NCBI GenBank assembly: GCA_029261455.1
Contig: JAJDBH010000116.1
Coordinates: 1-64,000 of the forward strand
Source of the DNA: Nitrospinaceae bacterium
GTDB lineage: Bacteria > Nitrospinota > Nitrospinia > Nitrospinales > VA-1
Direction of reading: 5' to 3'
DNA: 64,000 bases
A program made the position numbers and the translations under genes. Each line of letters starts with the position of its first letter. Position 1 is the stretch's first letter. Of this stretch, positions 8,565 to 16,161 are shown one piece after another. The notes under the pieces are model-generated. The model made no database searches and was not told the origin of the DNA. It was given only the letters and a program-made list of their open reading frames with translations.

Positions 8565-9815
8565 ATGTTACGCAGAGTGGTGATCACCGGCCTCGGCGCA
8601 GTCAGCCCGAATGGCATCGGTTTGAAAAATTTTTGGGAAAATACCTGTAAAGGCATCAGTGGCATAGACCGTATTGCCAGCTTCGATGCTTCTGCCCTGA
8701 CATGTCAGATTGCCGGTGAAGTGAGCCAGTTCGATCCGTCGTTATATTTTTCCGCGTCAGATTTAAAAAAATTACCAAGGTCGGTTCCTCTGGCTGTCGC
8801 GGCGACGAAGGAAGCACTCGCGAATGCCGGGATTGATCTATCTGCTTTTTCTGAGGAAGATTTTGAAGGTCTGGGGGTTCTGGTCGGGAGCGGTGGGTCG
8901 GGATTCGATTTCTCCGAAAAACAGTTTGAAATTTATTTCTCCAATCAGAAAAATAAAATCAGCCCTTACGCCATCTCTAATTCGCTGGTGGGAATGCTTT
9001 CGAGCGAAATTTCCATGTACTTCGGATTTCAGGGTCGGAGTCATGTGATTTCTAACGGTTGCACCAGTTCCTCCGATGCCTTGGGTTACGCTTTCAATAC
9101 AATCAGGTTCGGGCAGGAAGACTGGTTCGTTTCCGGTGGGGTGGAATCCTGTGTCACTCCGGCGATGATGCATGGTTTCGAAAGAATGAAGGTCAATCCC
9201 ATGAACTATAACGAATCCCCCACACGCGGCTCGCGTCCCTTCAACAAAGATCGCGAAGGCTTCGTGCTCGCCGAGGGTGCCTGGACAATCATTCTGGAAG
9301 AAATGGAACACGCCAAGGCGCGAGGAGCAGAGATCATTGCAGAAGTTGTTGGCTACGGCACGACCTGTGATGCCTATCATCGAGTTGCCATCATGCCCGA
9401 CGGCAAACAATCTTCGCGAGCCTTGAACCTTGCTTTGAAGGACGCCAAGTTGAATAAAGATGAAGTGGACTATATCAATTTTCACGGCACCTCAACAATG
9501 CTCAATGATAAAGTCGAAACGCTGGCGGTCAAACGAACCTTTAACAGCCATGCCATGAATATTCCGGCTAGTTCCACAAAGTCCATGGTCGGGCACCCGC
9601 AAGGGGCATCTGGAGCATTGGGAGTGACCGTTTCGGCCCTGTCCCTGAAAAATGGATTCATGACCCCCACCATTAATATGGAAAACCCGGACCCGGAATG
9701 CGATATGGATTATGTTTCTAATGTGGGAAGAGAAGGCAAACTGAATATTGCCATCAGCAATTGCATTTCATTCGGGTCAAAAAATTCCGCCATCATTTTG
9801 AAGAAATTTACTTAG
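8565..9815 (+). CDS. Beta-ketoacyl-ACP synthase, FabF (KAS II)-like
   Basis: A condensing enzyme of the thiolase fold that elongates acyl-ACP with malonyl-ACP. The catalytic triad of KAS I/II enzymes is complete: Cys166 (SNGCTSSSDA), His307 (NFHGTST) and His344 (VGHPQGASGALG). The length of 416 aa is typical of FabF. It stands alone without acpP or fabG, and the active-site context NGCTSS differs from the common TACAT of housekeeping FabF. It may therefore be a paralogue for a special lipid or secondary product. The next gene, a lipoprotein, starts 4 bp later. Confidence 0.85.
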   Translation: MLRRVVITGLGAVSPNGIGLKNFWENTCKGISGIDRIASFDASALTCQIAGEVSQFDPSLYFSASDLKKLPRSVPLAVAATKEALANAGIDLSAFSEEDFEGLGVLVGSGGSGFDFSEKQFEIYFSNQKNKISPYAISNSLVGMLSSEISMYFGFQGRSHVISNGCTSSSDALGYAFNTIRFGQEDWFVSGGVESCVTPAMMHGFERMKVNPMNYNESPTRGSRPFNKDREGFVLAEGAWTIILEEMEHAKARGAEIIAEVVGYGTTCDAYHRVAIMPDGKQSSRALNLALKDAKLNKDEVDYINFHGTSTMLNDKVETLAVKRTFNSHAMNIPASSTKSMVGHPQGASGALGVTVSALSLKNGFMTPTINMENPDPECDMDYVSNVGREGKLNIAISNCISFGSKNSAIILKKFT

Positions 9816-9819
9816 AGCT

Positions 9820-10401
9820 ATGAAATTTTTTAAACTCACATCAAAGTCACTTGCGCTCGTTTTGCTGCTGGCGCTTGCCAGCTGCGCCGAGAAACTGGTG
9901 GATGTGAATGTCACCATCGTTGACCAAAAAACCGCGTTGGAAAATCAAATACTCGGCAGTTACGAAGAACTGGGCAACGATGTCTTGCTTCTCGCGTCGG
10001 TGCGGTCAGTAGATGAAGAGGGAAAACTCAAACCGACCACCGAGATCCCGAAAGGCAAGTTGAAAGCGCTGAGAGCCATACAACGTCAGGAGTTCAATCG
10101 GGACGATATCCAGGAATTTAAAAAATCCCAGGTGGCGGGAGAAGGTAATGACGGATTGCTGAAATTTTTTGAAACGGAGCGGACAAAAACCGAGGCCAAG
10201 TTCAAAGAGTTTGCCACAGCCATTATTGCCGAAGAGAATGAAGATCGATTAGTGATATTAAAAAGAATCGTAGCGACCAACGAAAACTTTGCGGATAGAG
10301 ACCTTCCCAAGGTCCAGAAAATCTCCGCCAGTCTGAATCGCGACAACGCCAAACCCGGCGAAAAATTCCAACTAGAAACCGGCGAGTGGCGTAGTAACTA
10401 A
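9820..10401 (+). CDS. Predicted lipoprotein, possibly DUF1318-like
   Basis: A 193 aa protein with a lipoprotein signal peptide: a basic start, a hydrophobic stretch and the lipobox LASC at about 20-23. It is therefore predicted to be anchored to the inner or outer membrane. The mature N-terminus VDVNVTIVDQKTALENQILGSYEEL resembles the DUF1318 family, though I am not certain. The rest is charged and helical. It starts 4 bp after the ketosynthase gene and is probably co-transcribed. The function is unknown. Confidence 0.65.
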   Translation: MKFFKLTSKSLALVLLLALASCAEKLVDVNVTIVDQKTALENQILGSYEELGNDVLLLASVRSVDEEGKLKPTTEIPKGKLKALRAIQRQEFNRDDIQEFKKSQVAGEGNDGLLKFFETERTKTEAKFKEFATAIIAEENEDRLVILKRIVATNENFADRDLPKVQKISASLNRDNAKPGEKFQLETGEWRSN

Positions 10402-10442
10402 AAACCTTTTTTAACCACCGATAAACACAGATAGATTTTATT

Positions 10443-10473
10443 CCCCCCTGACAAGGGGGGCTAGGGGGGTTGC
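10443..10473. repeat. GC-rich dispersed repeat CCCCCCTGACAAGGGGGG
   Basis: A near-palindrome CCCCCCTGACAAGGGGGG followed by CTAGGGGGGT. The same unit recurs in reverse orientation at 11605-11634 and as variants near 29026, 37368 and 37437. It is an intergenic REP/MITE-like element widely seen in environmental genomes. Confidence 0.75.
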
Positions 10474-10511
10474 TTTGTTTGTCTGAAGTGATTGACCTGG
10501 TTTTCCTTGTT

Positions 10512-10549
10512 GTCTTTGCGAGCCGCTGAAAGCGGCGCGGCAATCCAGG
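10512..10549. repeat. GCGAG-type palindromic dispersed repeat
   Basis: The sequence TTTGCGAGCCGCTGAAAGCGGCGCGGCAATCCAG matches a half-unit of the repeat whose full inverted form is at 35976-36044. Another copy lies at 29103. It may form a transcript-end hairpin after the lipoprotein gene. Confidence 0.65.
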
Positions 10550-10655
10550 TTTTTTTTAGTTGCTGGTCCTTCCTCGTTTTAGACCATTGACGGCTTCGGA
10601 CTTCCGTTATAGGGTTGGCAATCAAAAGTATTACTAGATTCGGTCATTGGTACTT

Positions 10656-11543
10656 ATGCAAATAATCATAGATTGGTTAATTGAAAAACGGTTTCTTTTG
10701 GGTTCTCTCGCTGCCTTGGTTGTGATCTTTCGTTATTTTGTGGAAATTCCAAAGGCCTTCAAGTCAGTCGAGCTTTCTGCTGAGGATATTGCCCGCAAGG
10801 TGATTGAAAAGCAGGGTGATAAAAAAGTTGAGGTTCTGGAAGAGCAGATGAAGCAGTTGACTCTTACCGTGGAAGACTTAAAAAACAGGCGCACGGAGCC
10901 AGACGCCTCGCCCGGTATCGATAGTGCCTTAAAAGAACTCGAAGACGGCAACACAGGCAAAGCGGAAAATATCTTCCGTCAGGTATTGCAGGATAAAGTA
11001 AAAGAAGGCAAAGAGGCGAATCGGGAGGCCGCCGAAGCGGCGCGGCATCTGGGAGCCCTGGCTTTTCTCCATGATACCAGGAGTGCCTTGGACGCTTATC
11101 AACAGGCAGTTGAGCTTGACCCAGAAAACCCCGATGGCTGGAACCAGTTGGGACACTTGCAAAGACGAATAGGAGAATTGAATGCTGCAATACAATCCTA
11201 CAACCATGTCCTGCAGATAGGCGAAGCAGGGGGACAAAAGAAATGGCTTGCCGTTGCCACCGGCAACTTGGGTCTTATTTATAAGACCCGCGGCGAGTTG
11301 GAGAAGGCCGAGGAGCATTACAGGAAGTCATTGGCGATCAATGAGGAGTTGGGCAGGAAGGAAGGCATGGCCAGCGATTACGGCAACCTGGGAAATATTT
11401 ATCAGACCCGCGGCGAGTTGGAGGAGGCTCGTGATGTTTGGGGAAAGTCGAAAAGCTTGTTCCTTGCTTTAGGTGCTGACCACATGGCAGAAAAAGTCCA
11501 GGGGTTGATTGATGGTCTAGATTCGTCTGAAGGTATTGAGTGA
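10656..11543 (+). CDS. TPR-repeat protein with N-terminal membrane anchor
   Basis: A 295 aa protein starting at the ATG at 10656 (the track's TTG at 10647 adds only three residues). A hydrophobic segment (about 10-25) is followed by a coiled-coil-like charged region (about 35-70) and then four or five tetratricopeptide repeats (about 80-285). Two repeats are nearly identical in DNA, both carrying GACCCGCGGCGAGTTGGAG, which points to recent tandem duplication. TPRs mediate protein-protein contacts; no enzymatic domain is present. The gene is flanked by inverted copies of a GC-rich repeat. Confidence 0.75.
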   Translation: MQIIIDWLIEKRFLLGSLAALVVIFRYFVEIPKAFKSVELSAEDIARKVIEKQGDKKVEVLEEQMKQLTLTVEDLKNRRTEPDASPGIDSALKELEDGNTGKAENIFRQVLQDKVKEGKEANREAAEAARHLGALAFLHDTRSALDAYQQAVELDPENPDGWNQLGHLQRRIGELNAAIQSYNHVLQIGEAGGQKKWLAVATGNLGLIYKTRGELEKAEEHYRKSLAINEELGRKEGMASDYGNLGNIYQTRGELEEARDVWGKSKSLFLALGADHMAEKVQGLIDGLDSSEGIE

Positions 11544-11604
11544 GTTTTCCTCTTCAGGGCAAGAATGCAAAGGTTGAATATCACTAGTTCATTATGACAA
11601 GCTA

Positions 11605-11634
11605 ACCCCCCTCAGTCCCCCCTTGTCAGGGGGG
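11605..11634. repeat. GC-rich dispersed repeat, inverted relative to the copy at 10443
   Basis: The sequence ACCCCCCTCAGTCCCCCCTTGTCAGGGGGG is the reverse complement of the 10443 unit with small changes. The two copies bracket the TPR gene in opposite orientation. Confidence 0.75.
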
Positions 11635-11746
11635 AAGTACTATCGCTATTTTTTGGAACGAAACCCCCGTGTGGTCAATCACCCCAGCCCTCTTTTAGAA
11701 ATAGGGAGCAAGTCTTACCCCATTGGCCCTACGCCGAGTGGGTGAG

Positions 11747-11998
11747 TTATCTATAAGGCATCTTGTTGCCTTCGAGTTGTTTTACGATATCGGCTTCGAA
11801 CTGGTTTTCTACCCGGACAAATTCTTCGAACTCTCTCGGACTTTTGAATTCAAAAACTTTGGGTTCTTTTTGTCCGCAAATTTCTTCATCCTGCTCAACC
11901 GTTAACATATTATTTTCTACGGACCGTATCACGAATTTTTTCCGCGTTTGAAATTTGGCGAAAATCTCCTGATAAACGGGCTCTAGATTAAGTGCCAT
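11747..11998 (-). CDS. Small hypothetical protein (83 aa)
   Basis: An acidic, soluble 83 aa protein with no membrane segment or recognised domain. A good ribosome site (TTGGAGA, 6 bp before the ATG on the minus strand) and a codon pattern like its neighbours make it a likely real gene. The central VEQDEEICGQKEPKVFEFKSPREFEEFV is predicted helix/strand. It is isolated between a repeat element and a long intergenic region, so the context gives no clue. Confidence 0.6.
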   Translation of the reverse strand: MALNLEPVYQEIFAKFQTRKKFVIRSVENNMLTVEQDEEICGQKEPKVFEFKSPREFEEFVRVENQFEADIVKQLEGNKMPYR

Positions 11999-12458
11999 GA
12001 AACGTCTCCAAATATTCCATATTTATTTTACTGGGGCCTCTAGCAATCGAAAGCTTTTTGCTTTGCAATTCACCACCCTGAAAATAAGGGTGGCTCATGG
12101 CAGCTTTGATTTTTAGTGGACCCTAGCTGAATAGTAGAATTTTAACTTTCCTCAAAAGTAAAATCAAACTAATTGCACCGACTTGGCGTGGGGCTGTGAT
12201 GTACCCTTTCCATAAACTTCATGCCCCGGAGGGGTGCAGCTGGCAATATGTTTTTTCTGTGTTCAATTGGTATCTCGGCTGATAGAGCCATTGTTCTCTG
12301 TCCATCTGTGGCTAACCAATTTTTCATGATCCATCCCTTAACAGTTTTGAGATTTTATGTTAGTCTATGCTCAGTAATGCGGTGAGTGATTCCTTCCACC
12401 GTTCTACCAGGTCTCACCTGCCGTCTACCCTCGACCGTTTTATTTATTTTTTCTTATC
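11999..12458. other. 460 bp intergenic region with hairpins and repeat copy B
   Basis: The region contains a perfect hairpin CCACCCT-GAAAATA-AGGGTGG at 12073-12093 without a T tail. It also carries a copy of the GGCGTGGGGCTGTGATG repeat at 12181-12224, which like copy A is followed by a CTTCATGC/CTTTCATGC end. No credible ORF was found. The divergent promoters of the flanking genes must lie here. Confidence 0.55.
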
Positions 12459-13904
12459 ATGCGAATATCCCTCAAGCGTTTAGCAGAAACACTCATTCAA
12501 GAGTCGAGCACCCCATTCAGTGCGGAAGAGTTTGCCAAAAGTCTGGAAGGGCGATGGCAAAAAGAAGTTTCTGATTCTGCCATGAAGCGGCTGAAGAAAG
12601 TTCTACTCAACCATTCTTCGTTGATCGGCATCCATGACAGTAATTTTATTCCCTTTCGCGCTGTGGTTGAAAAGATCGGTCACGTATCTTTATCAATGCA
12701 GTTGGGGAAATGGGAGTTGAAGGAGGGTGTCTTGATCCCGGGGCATCGTTTGATTCCTTTCCTGCCGACGAACCTTAAAGAGAGTGAGTTGACTTTTCAG
12801 GACCCGGATGGGAATGAAATTCCCAAGTTGAAAAAATCTTATTTTATTCAGGACATCATTCCTTTTTATCAGTACTGCGGGGGTGCGCATTTTCCCGAAG
12901 AAATCAAGATCAATGAATGGATTCCCGGGAAAAGTCGTATGACGGTCACGGTCTGGGACATGACTTCTTTATACAAGAGTTTCTCATCCCGGCCGGGGGA
13001 TGCTGTTTTGATTGATCTGGTTGACTATGATAAGGGAATCTATCGGGTGCGCCCCTACTCCTCGCGGCAATATCGGTTGGATCGGTTGCGCATGCGGGCG
13101 CTTTATATTGCTTTGGCGACTCAGATGGACCCTCTTTGCCAGGACGAAAAATTTTGTTCTACCGGACTGGAAAAACAATTGTTACGCATCCTCTTTTCTG
13201 TGGATGCGAAAGTGTTTCGCGAGGTGGAGGTTTTTTCTGTCACGGACTTTCTGGAGTCTCTCAAGGAATGGACCATTGTCGGGTGTGAGGCTGGCGGGGT
13301 GCAGATGGTTCCTGTATGGCAAGAAGAACCGGGGCCTCTCGTTCGTTCCGGTGCCAACCGGGCGGTAAAGGGCGAGCTGGGATCACTGAATAAAATATTT
13401 CAGGATTTGCAATTGGCTTTTGACGCTTTAGAGTTTAAATCCATACTTTATACAGTCATGTCTTCGGACAAATACAAACTGGAGGCGGTTTTTTTCCTGT
13501 TGTTCGGGGGCCAGGGTGATTTGTTCAAGGACAAAAAACAGCATGAAGTATTTTATGGTTATTTGCGGGAACTATTGTTCAAAATCTGTGAGGATCTTAA
13601 AATCCGCGAGTCGCATTTGATCGCGAATTTGCGTGAACAATGCGTGGATCTTAAATTGAGTCTGGTCGGGGTTTTGCGGTTTCTGGAAGATCAGGAAGTT
13701 GGACTGGAAGACCTGCCGGCAGACTTATTGAGCCAGATTATCGAGCTGGATCATTTTTGTACTGATGCGCTGCACCAGTTTGCTGAGCGGGAACGGCCAC
13801 CGGAGCTGAAGTTTATCCGTGAAGTACGTATTGCTTTGAAAGTGGTGTTGCCGCAACTTGCGATAGTGGAAGAGGAAGTCTATTCCCGCCTGGCGATTTA
13901 TTAA
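12459..13904 (+). CDS. Hypothetical protein, 481 aa
   Basis: I do not recognise this protein. It is soluble, with no signal peptide or membrane helix. The N-terminal 60 residues (SLKRLAETLIQESSTPFSAEEFAKSLEGRW...AMKRLKKVLLNH) look like a winged-helix domain of the kind that reads a repeat of helices plus a wing. The middle (about 130-330) is mixed alpha/beta. The C-terminal 150 residues are helical and Leu-rich. The ATG at 12459 has no clear ribosome site, but no better start exists. It is followed directly by repeat copy C and convergent miaB. A DNA-associated role is only a guess from the N-terminus. Confidence 0.7.
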   Translation: MRISLKRLAETLIQESSTPFSAEEFAKSLEGRWQKEVSDSAMKRLKKVLLNHSSLIGIHDSNFIPFRAVVEKIGHVSLSMQLGKWELKEGVLIPGHRLIPFLPTNLKESELTFQDPDGNEIPKLKKSYFIQDIIPFYQYCGGAHFPEEIKINEWIPGKSRMTVTVWDMTSLYKSFSSRPGDAVLIDLVDYDKGIYRVRPYSSRQYRLDRLRMRALYIALATQMDPLCQDEKFCSTGLEKQLLRILFSVDAKVFREVEVFSVTDFLESLKEWTIVGCEAGGVQMVPVWQEEPGPLVRSGANRAVKGELGSLNKIFQDLQLAFDALEFKSILYTVMSSDKYKLEAVFFLLFGGQGDLFKDKKQHEVFYGYLRELLFKICEDLKIRESHLIANLREQCVDLKLSLVGVLRFLEDQEVGLEDLPADLLSQIIELDHFCTDALHQFAERERPPELKFIREVRIALKVVLPQLAIVEEEVYSRLAIY

Positions 13905-13907
13905 CCA

Positions 13908-13970
13908 CTCGGCGTGGGGCCGACTGGATTAGCTTTCATTGGCGAGCAACAGTTTTTCTCGGCTGGATGA
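13908..13970. repeat. Dispersed post-stop repeat, copy C (overlaps the miaB 3' end)
   Basis: GGCGTGGGGCCGACTGGATTAGCTTTCATTGGCGAGCAACAGTTTTTCTCGGCTG aligns with copy D at 28937 and in part with copy A and the 26690 copy. Its right half encodes the last dozen residues of MiaB on the minus strand. Confidence 0.5.
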
Positions 13971-15314
13971 GTCTTTGCTATCTGCCTCCCTCGCTAGAGG
14001 GCCGTTGAGGGAATGACCGGAAACACTTTCGACCTGCACCTTGACCGTATCTCCGGCTTTTAATGTCTCTTCCCCACCTTGAATATTTGCGCCCCAGTAT
14101 TGCGGATTCCTGCCCTTGAAGGTATAGCCCGGTTTAGATGACCGGCCTTCTATCAGCACTTCAACATTTTTACCGATAAAAGCTTGACCCTGCTCGGCGG
14201 TCAACCGACTTTGCAGGGCGATGGTTTCCTGTAGTCTGCGTTTTTTGGTTTCTTCAGGAACCGAATCGGGCAATTCATTCGCCGGGGTTCCGGGTCTGGG
14301 ACTGTAAGAAAACATGAAGCTACTGCTGTAGCCAACCTCTTGCATAATTTTCAGTGTATCGTCAAAGGCTTCATCTGATTCACCGGGAAACCCAACAATG
14401 ATATCGGTGGAGATGGATATGTCGGGCACTTCTGATTTCAATTCTAATAGTAAATCTCTATACTCTTCAATTGTGTGGTCGCGGCGCATGGCTTGGAGCA
14501 CTTCGTTGTTACCGCTCTGAACAGGGAGATGTAGATGGTTCACCAGAATGTCAATATCCCGGTAGGCGCTAATGGTCTCGCGGGTGAAATCGTTGGGGTG
14601 GCTGGTGGTGAACCGCAATCTTTCTACTCCGGGAATTTTAGCGACGCCGTACAAAAGCTCATGAAACGGTATGGGGTTCTCCAGCCCTCGCTTGCCGTAT
14701 GAATTTACATTTTGCCCGAGTAGAATGATTTCTTTCGCACCGTGATCGACCAGGTGACGGATTTCTCCATAGAGTTCCTCTGGCTCTCGCGACTTTTCTC
14801 TTCCTCGAGTGAACGGAACCACGCAAAAGGTGCAAAATTTATCGCATCCTTTAATGATGTTTACAAACGCGCTGGGTCCGGGAGATTTGGGTAAGGCCAG
14901 TTCGGATATAGAGTAAGCTTTTTCCTTATCAAAACCGGTCCAGACGAAAGATTTTCCAGTATCGCGCACCCGTTCCACAGCCTCTGCAATTCCATCCACT
15001 TGGTCCGGGCCCATCACGAAATCCAGATAGGGCATCCGTTGCAGCAATTTCTTACCATCCTGCTGGCCGAGACACCCGGTTAAGCCCAGAATAAGGTCTG
15101 GGTTGGCCATTTTTAAAGGCTTTAAGCTACCAAACAGGGAGAACGTTTTTTGTTCAGCCTTTTCCCGTATTGAACAGGTATTGACCAGAATCAGGTCTGC
15201 ATCCTCTTTTTCCTGAGTGCGTCGGTAACCGGAATGGAACAGGATGAGTTCCATCCTGTCCGTATCGGCGACATTCATCTGACAGCCAAAAGTATCTAAA
15301 TAGACTTGTTTCAT
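13929..15314 (-). CDS. miaB: tRNA-2-methylthio-N6-dimethylallyladenosine synthase MiaB
   Basis: A radical-SAM methylthiotransferase that converts i6A37 to ms2i6A37 in tRNAs reading UNN codons. The N-terminal MTTase domain carries the cluster cysteines in TFGCQMN, NTCSIRE and GCLGQ. The radical-SAM motif is GCDKFCTFCVVPFTRG (CxxxCxxC). A C-terminal TRAM domain (about 375-440) follows. I choose the ATG at 15314 (MKQVYLDTFGCQMN), the family's usual N-terminus, over the track's TTG at 15350. The C-terminal tail DSKDSSSREKLLLANES is not family-like and is encoded by dispersed repeat copy C. Confidence 0.95.
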   Translation of the reverse strand: MKQVYLDTFGCQMNVADTDRMELILFHSGYRRTQEKEDADLILVNTCSIREKAEQKTFSLFGSLKPLKMANPDLILGLTGCLGQQDGKKLLQRMPYLDFVMGPDQVDGIAEAVERVRDTGKSFVWTGFDKEKAYSISELALPKSPGPSAFVNIIKGCDKFCTFCVVPFTRGREKSREPEELYGEIRHLVDHGAKEIILLGQNVNSYGKRGLENPIPFHELLYGVAKIPGVERLRFTTSHPNDFTRETISAYRDIDILVNHLHLPVQSGNNEVLQAMRRDHTIEEYRDLLLELKSEVPDISISTDIIVGFPGESDEAFDDTLKIMQEVGYSSSFMFSYSPRPGTPANELPDSVPEETKKRRLQETIALQSRLTAEQGQAFIGKNVEVLIEGRSSKPGYTFKGRNPQYWGANIQGGEETLKAGDTVKVQVESVSGHSLNGPLAREADSKDSSSREKLLLANES

Positions 15315-15466
15315 AAGGAAGAATGTAAGGGAATCGTCTGATCTTTGCAACCGACATTTGGTCGGGACTGAAATTTATGACAAAAGGGTCGCCTTTTTAC
15401 CGCAATATGAATTTAAACAAATTTATAGTAATTAATATTGAATTTAGGGTTATTCAGGGAATTTTA

Positions 15467-15496
15467 TTGACAAGTTGATGCCTTTAAAAGTAACAT
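15467..15496 (+). promoter_or_regulatory. Putative sigma-70 promoter upstream of the small Xre gene
   Basis: TTGACA at 15467-15472, an 18 bp spacer and TAACAT at 15491-15496. It stands about 75 bp before the GTG start of the Xre gene. The -35 is a perfect consensus and the -10 is moderate. Confidence 0.5.
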
Positions 15497-15572
15497 TTAT
15501 GTATTCCACAAAAAGTATTTAAATAAGCAGGACCAAATTGGGTCAGAACCATCTTAATGGAGGGGATTAACT

Positions 15573-15824
15573 GTGGCCAACACCAACAGCGTCCGGGAAA
15601 TTCGGGAAGCTAAAATGATGAGCAAGGCCGAGTTGGCTCGAAAGGCAAGTGTGACCGTTCAAACGATTGATCGTATTGAAAAGGGGAACGACTGTCGACT
15701 CGATACCAAGCGGAAGATTATTTTAGCTCTTGGGTACAAACTCGCAGACCGGACAAGAATTTTTGATTCTGCAAATGACAACTCTGCTTCAGTGCAGGAA
15801 AAAGGAAAGTCAAAAAATTCCTGA
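15573..15824 (+). CDS. Small Xre-family HTH regulator
   Basis: An 83 aa protein almost entirely made of an Xre/Cro HTH domain (residues 4-60: VREIREAKMMSKAELARKASVTVQTIDRIEKGNDCRLDTKRKIILALGYKL). It starts with GTG behind a good GGAGGGG ribosome site. The tail is short and polar. Such small Xre proteins often autoregulate or control the next operon; here the pil operon begins about 340 bp downstream. Control of pilus genes is a positional inference only. Confidence 0.85.
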   Translation: MANTNSVREIREAKMMSKAELARKASVTVQTIDRIEKGNDCRLDTKRKIILALGYKLADRTRIFDSANDNSASVQEKGKSKNS

Positions 15825-16161
15825 ATTTTTATAGGGATTTCTATTTTGAAGGTTGGAGCATGTTAATACATGTTGAAAAAATAGGGGCTTTATTCAATAC
15901 ATCTCAAAACGCTTATCGGAATAAGCGTGAGGGACTTGAGTGCTGAACAGAAAGAAAGCTTGCAGATGATATTGATGAATTTTTATGGAAAGTGATAAAA
16001 AATCATTCACCTAAATTGGCGGGGACCATGTATAGCTATTTTTAAAGGCCTTATTTTAATTAAGGTTATGAGTAATAAGCCGGTTTGGTACAAGGCTTGC
16101 TGTTTTTGAAGGTATATCAGCCCTTTTGAGGGTGAATATTACAGAATTTTTTTGGGATTTT
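15825..16161. other. Intergenic region before the pil operon with a perfect palindrome
   Basis: At 15909-15928 lies ACGCTTAT-CGGA-ATAAGCGT, a perfect 8 bp inverted repeat without a T tail, so an operator or RNA hairpin is more likely than a terminator. A 14-mer TTTTAATTAAGGTT at 16054-16067 recurs exactly at 22114-22127 before aroB. A 28-codon ORF from 15859 covers the palindrome, but I do not call it a gene. Confidence 0.5.

Noticed and set aside
8838-9485. 215-codon minus-strand ORF opposite the ketosynthase
   Set aside because: Shadow of the FabF-like gene; the plus frame carries the full catalytic triad.
10443-10473. GC-rich units as CRISPR repeats
   Set aside because: The units are dispersed singly and in both orientations over tens of kilobases, with no regular spacers.
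11999-12458. tRNA or small RNA candidates in long intergenic regions
   Set aside because: I checked all gaps over 300 bp by eye for cloverleaf features (TTCRA box, CCA-ready acceptor stems) and found none; the hairpins seen lack T tails or tRNA geometry.
13929-15357. Longer miaB starts at TTG 15350 and a second ORF at 15357
   Set aside because: The conserved MiaB N-terminus begins at the ATG at 15314; upstream residues are not family-like.
15859-15945. 28-codon ORF in the pil upstream region
   Set aside because: Short, no ribosome site, and it merely spans a palindrome.
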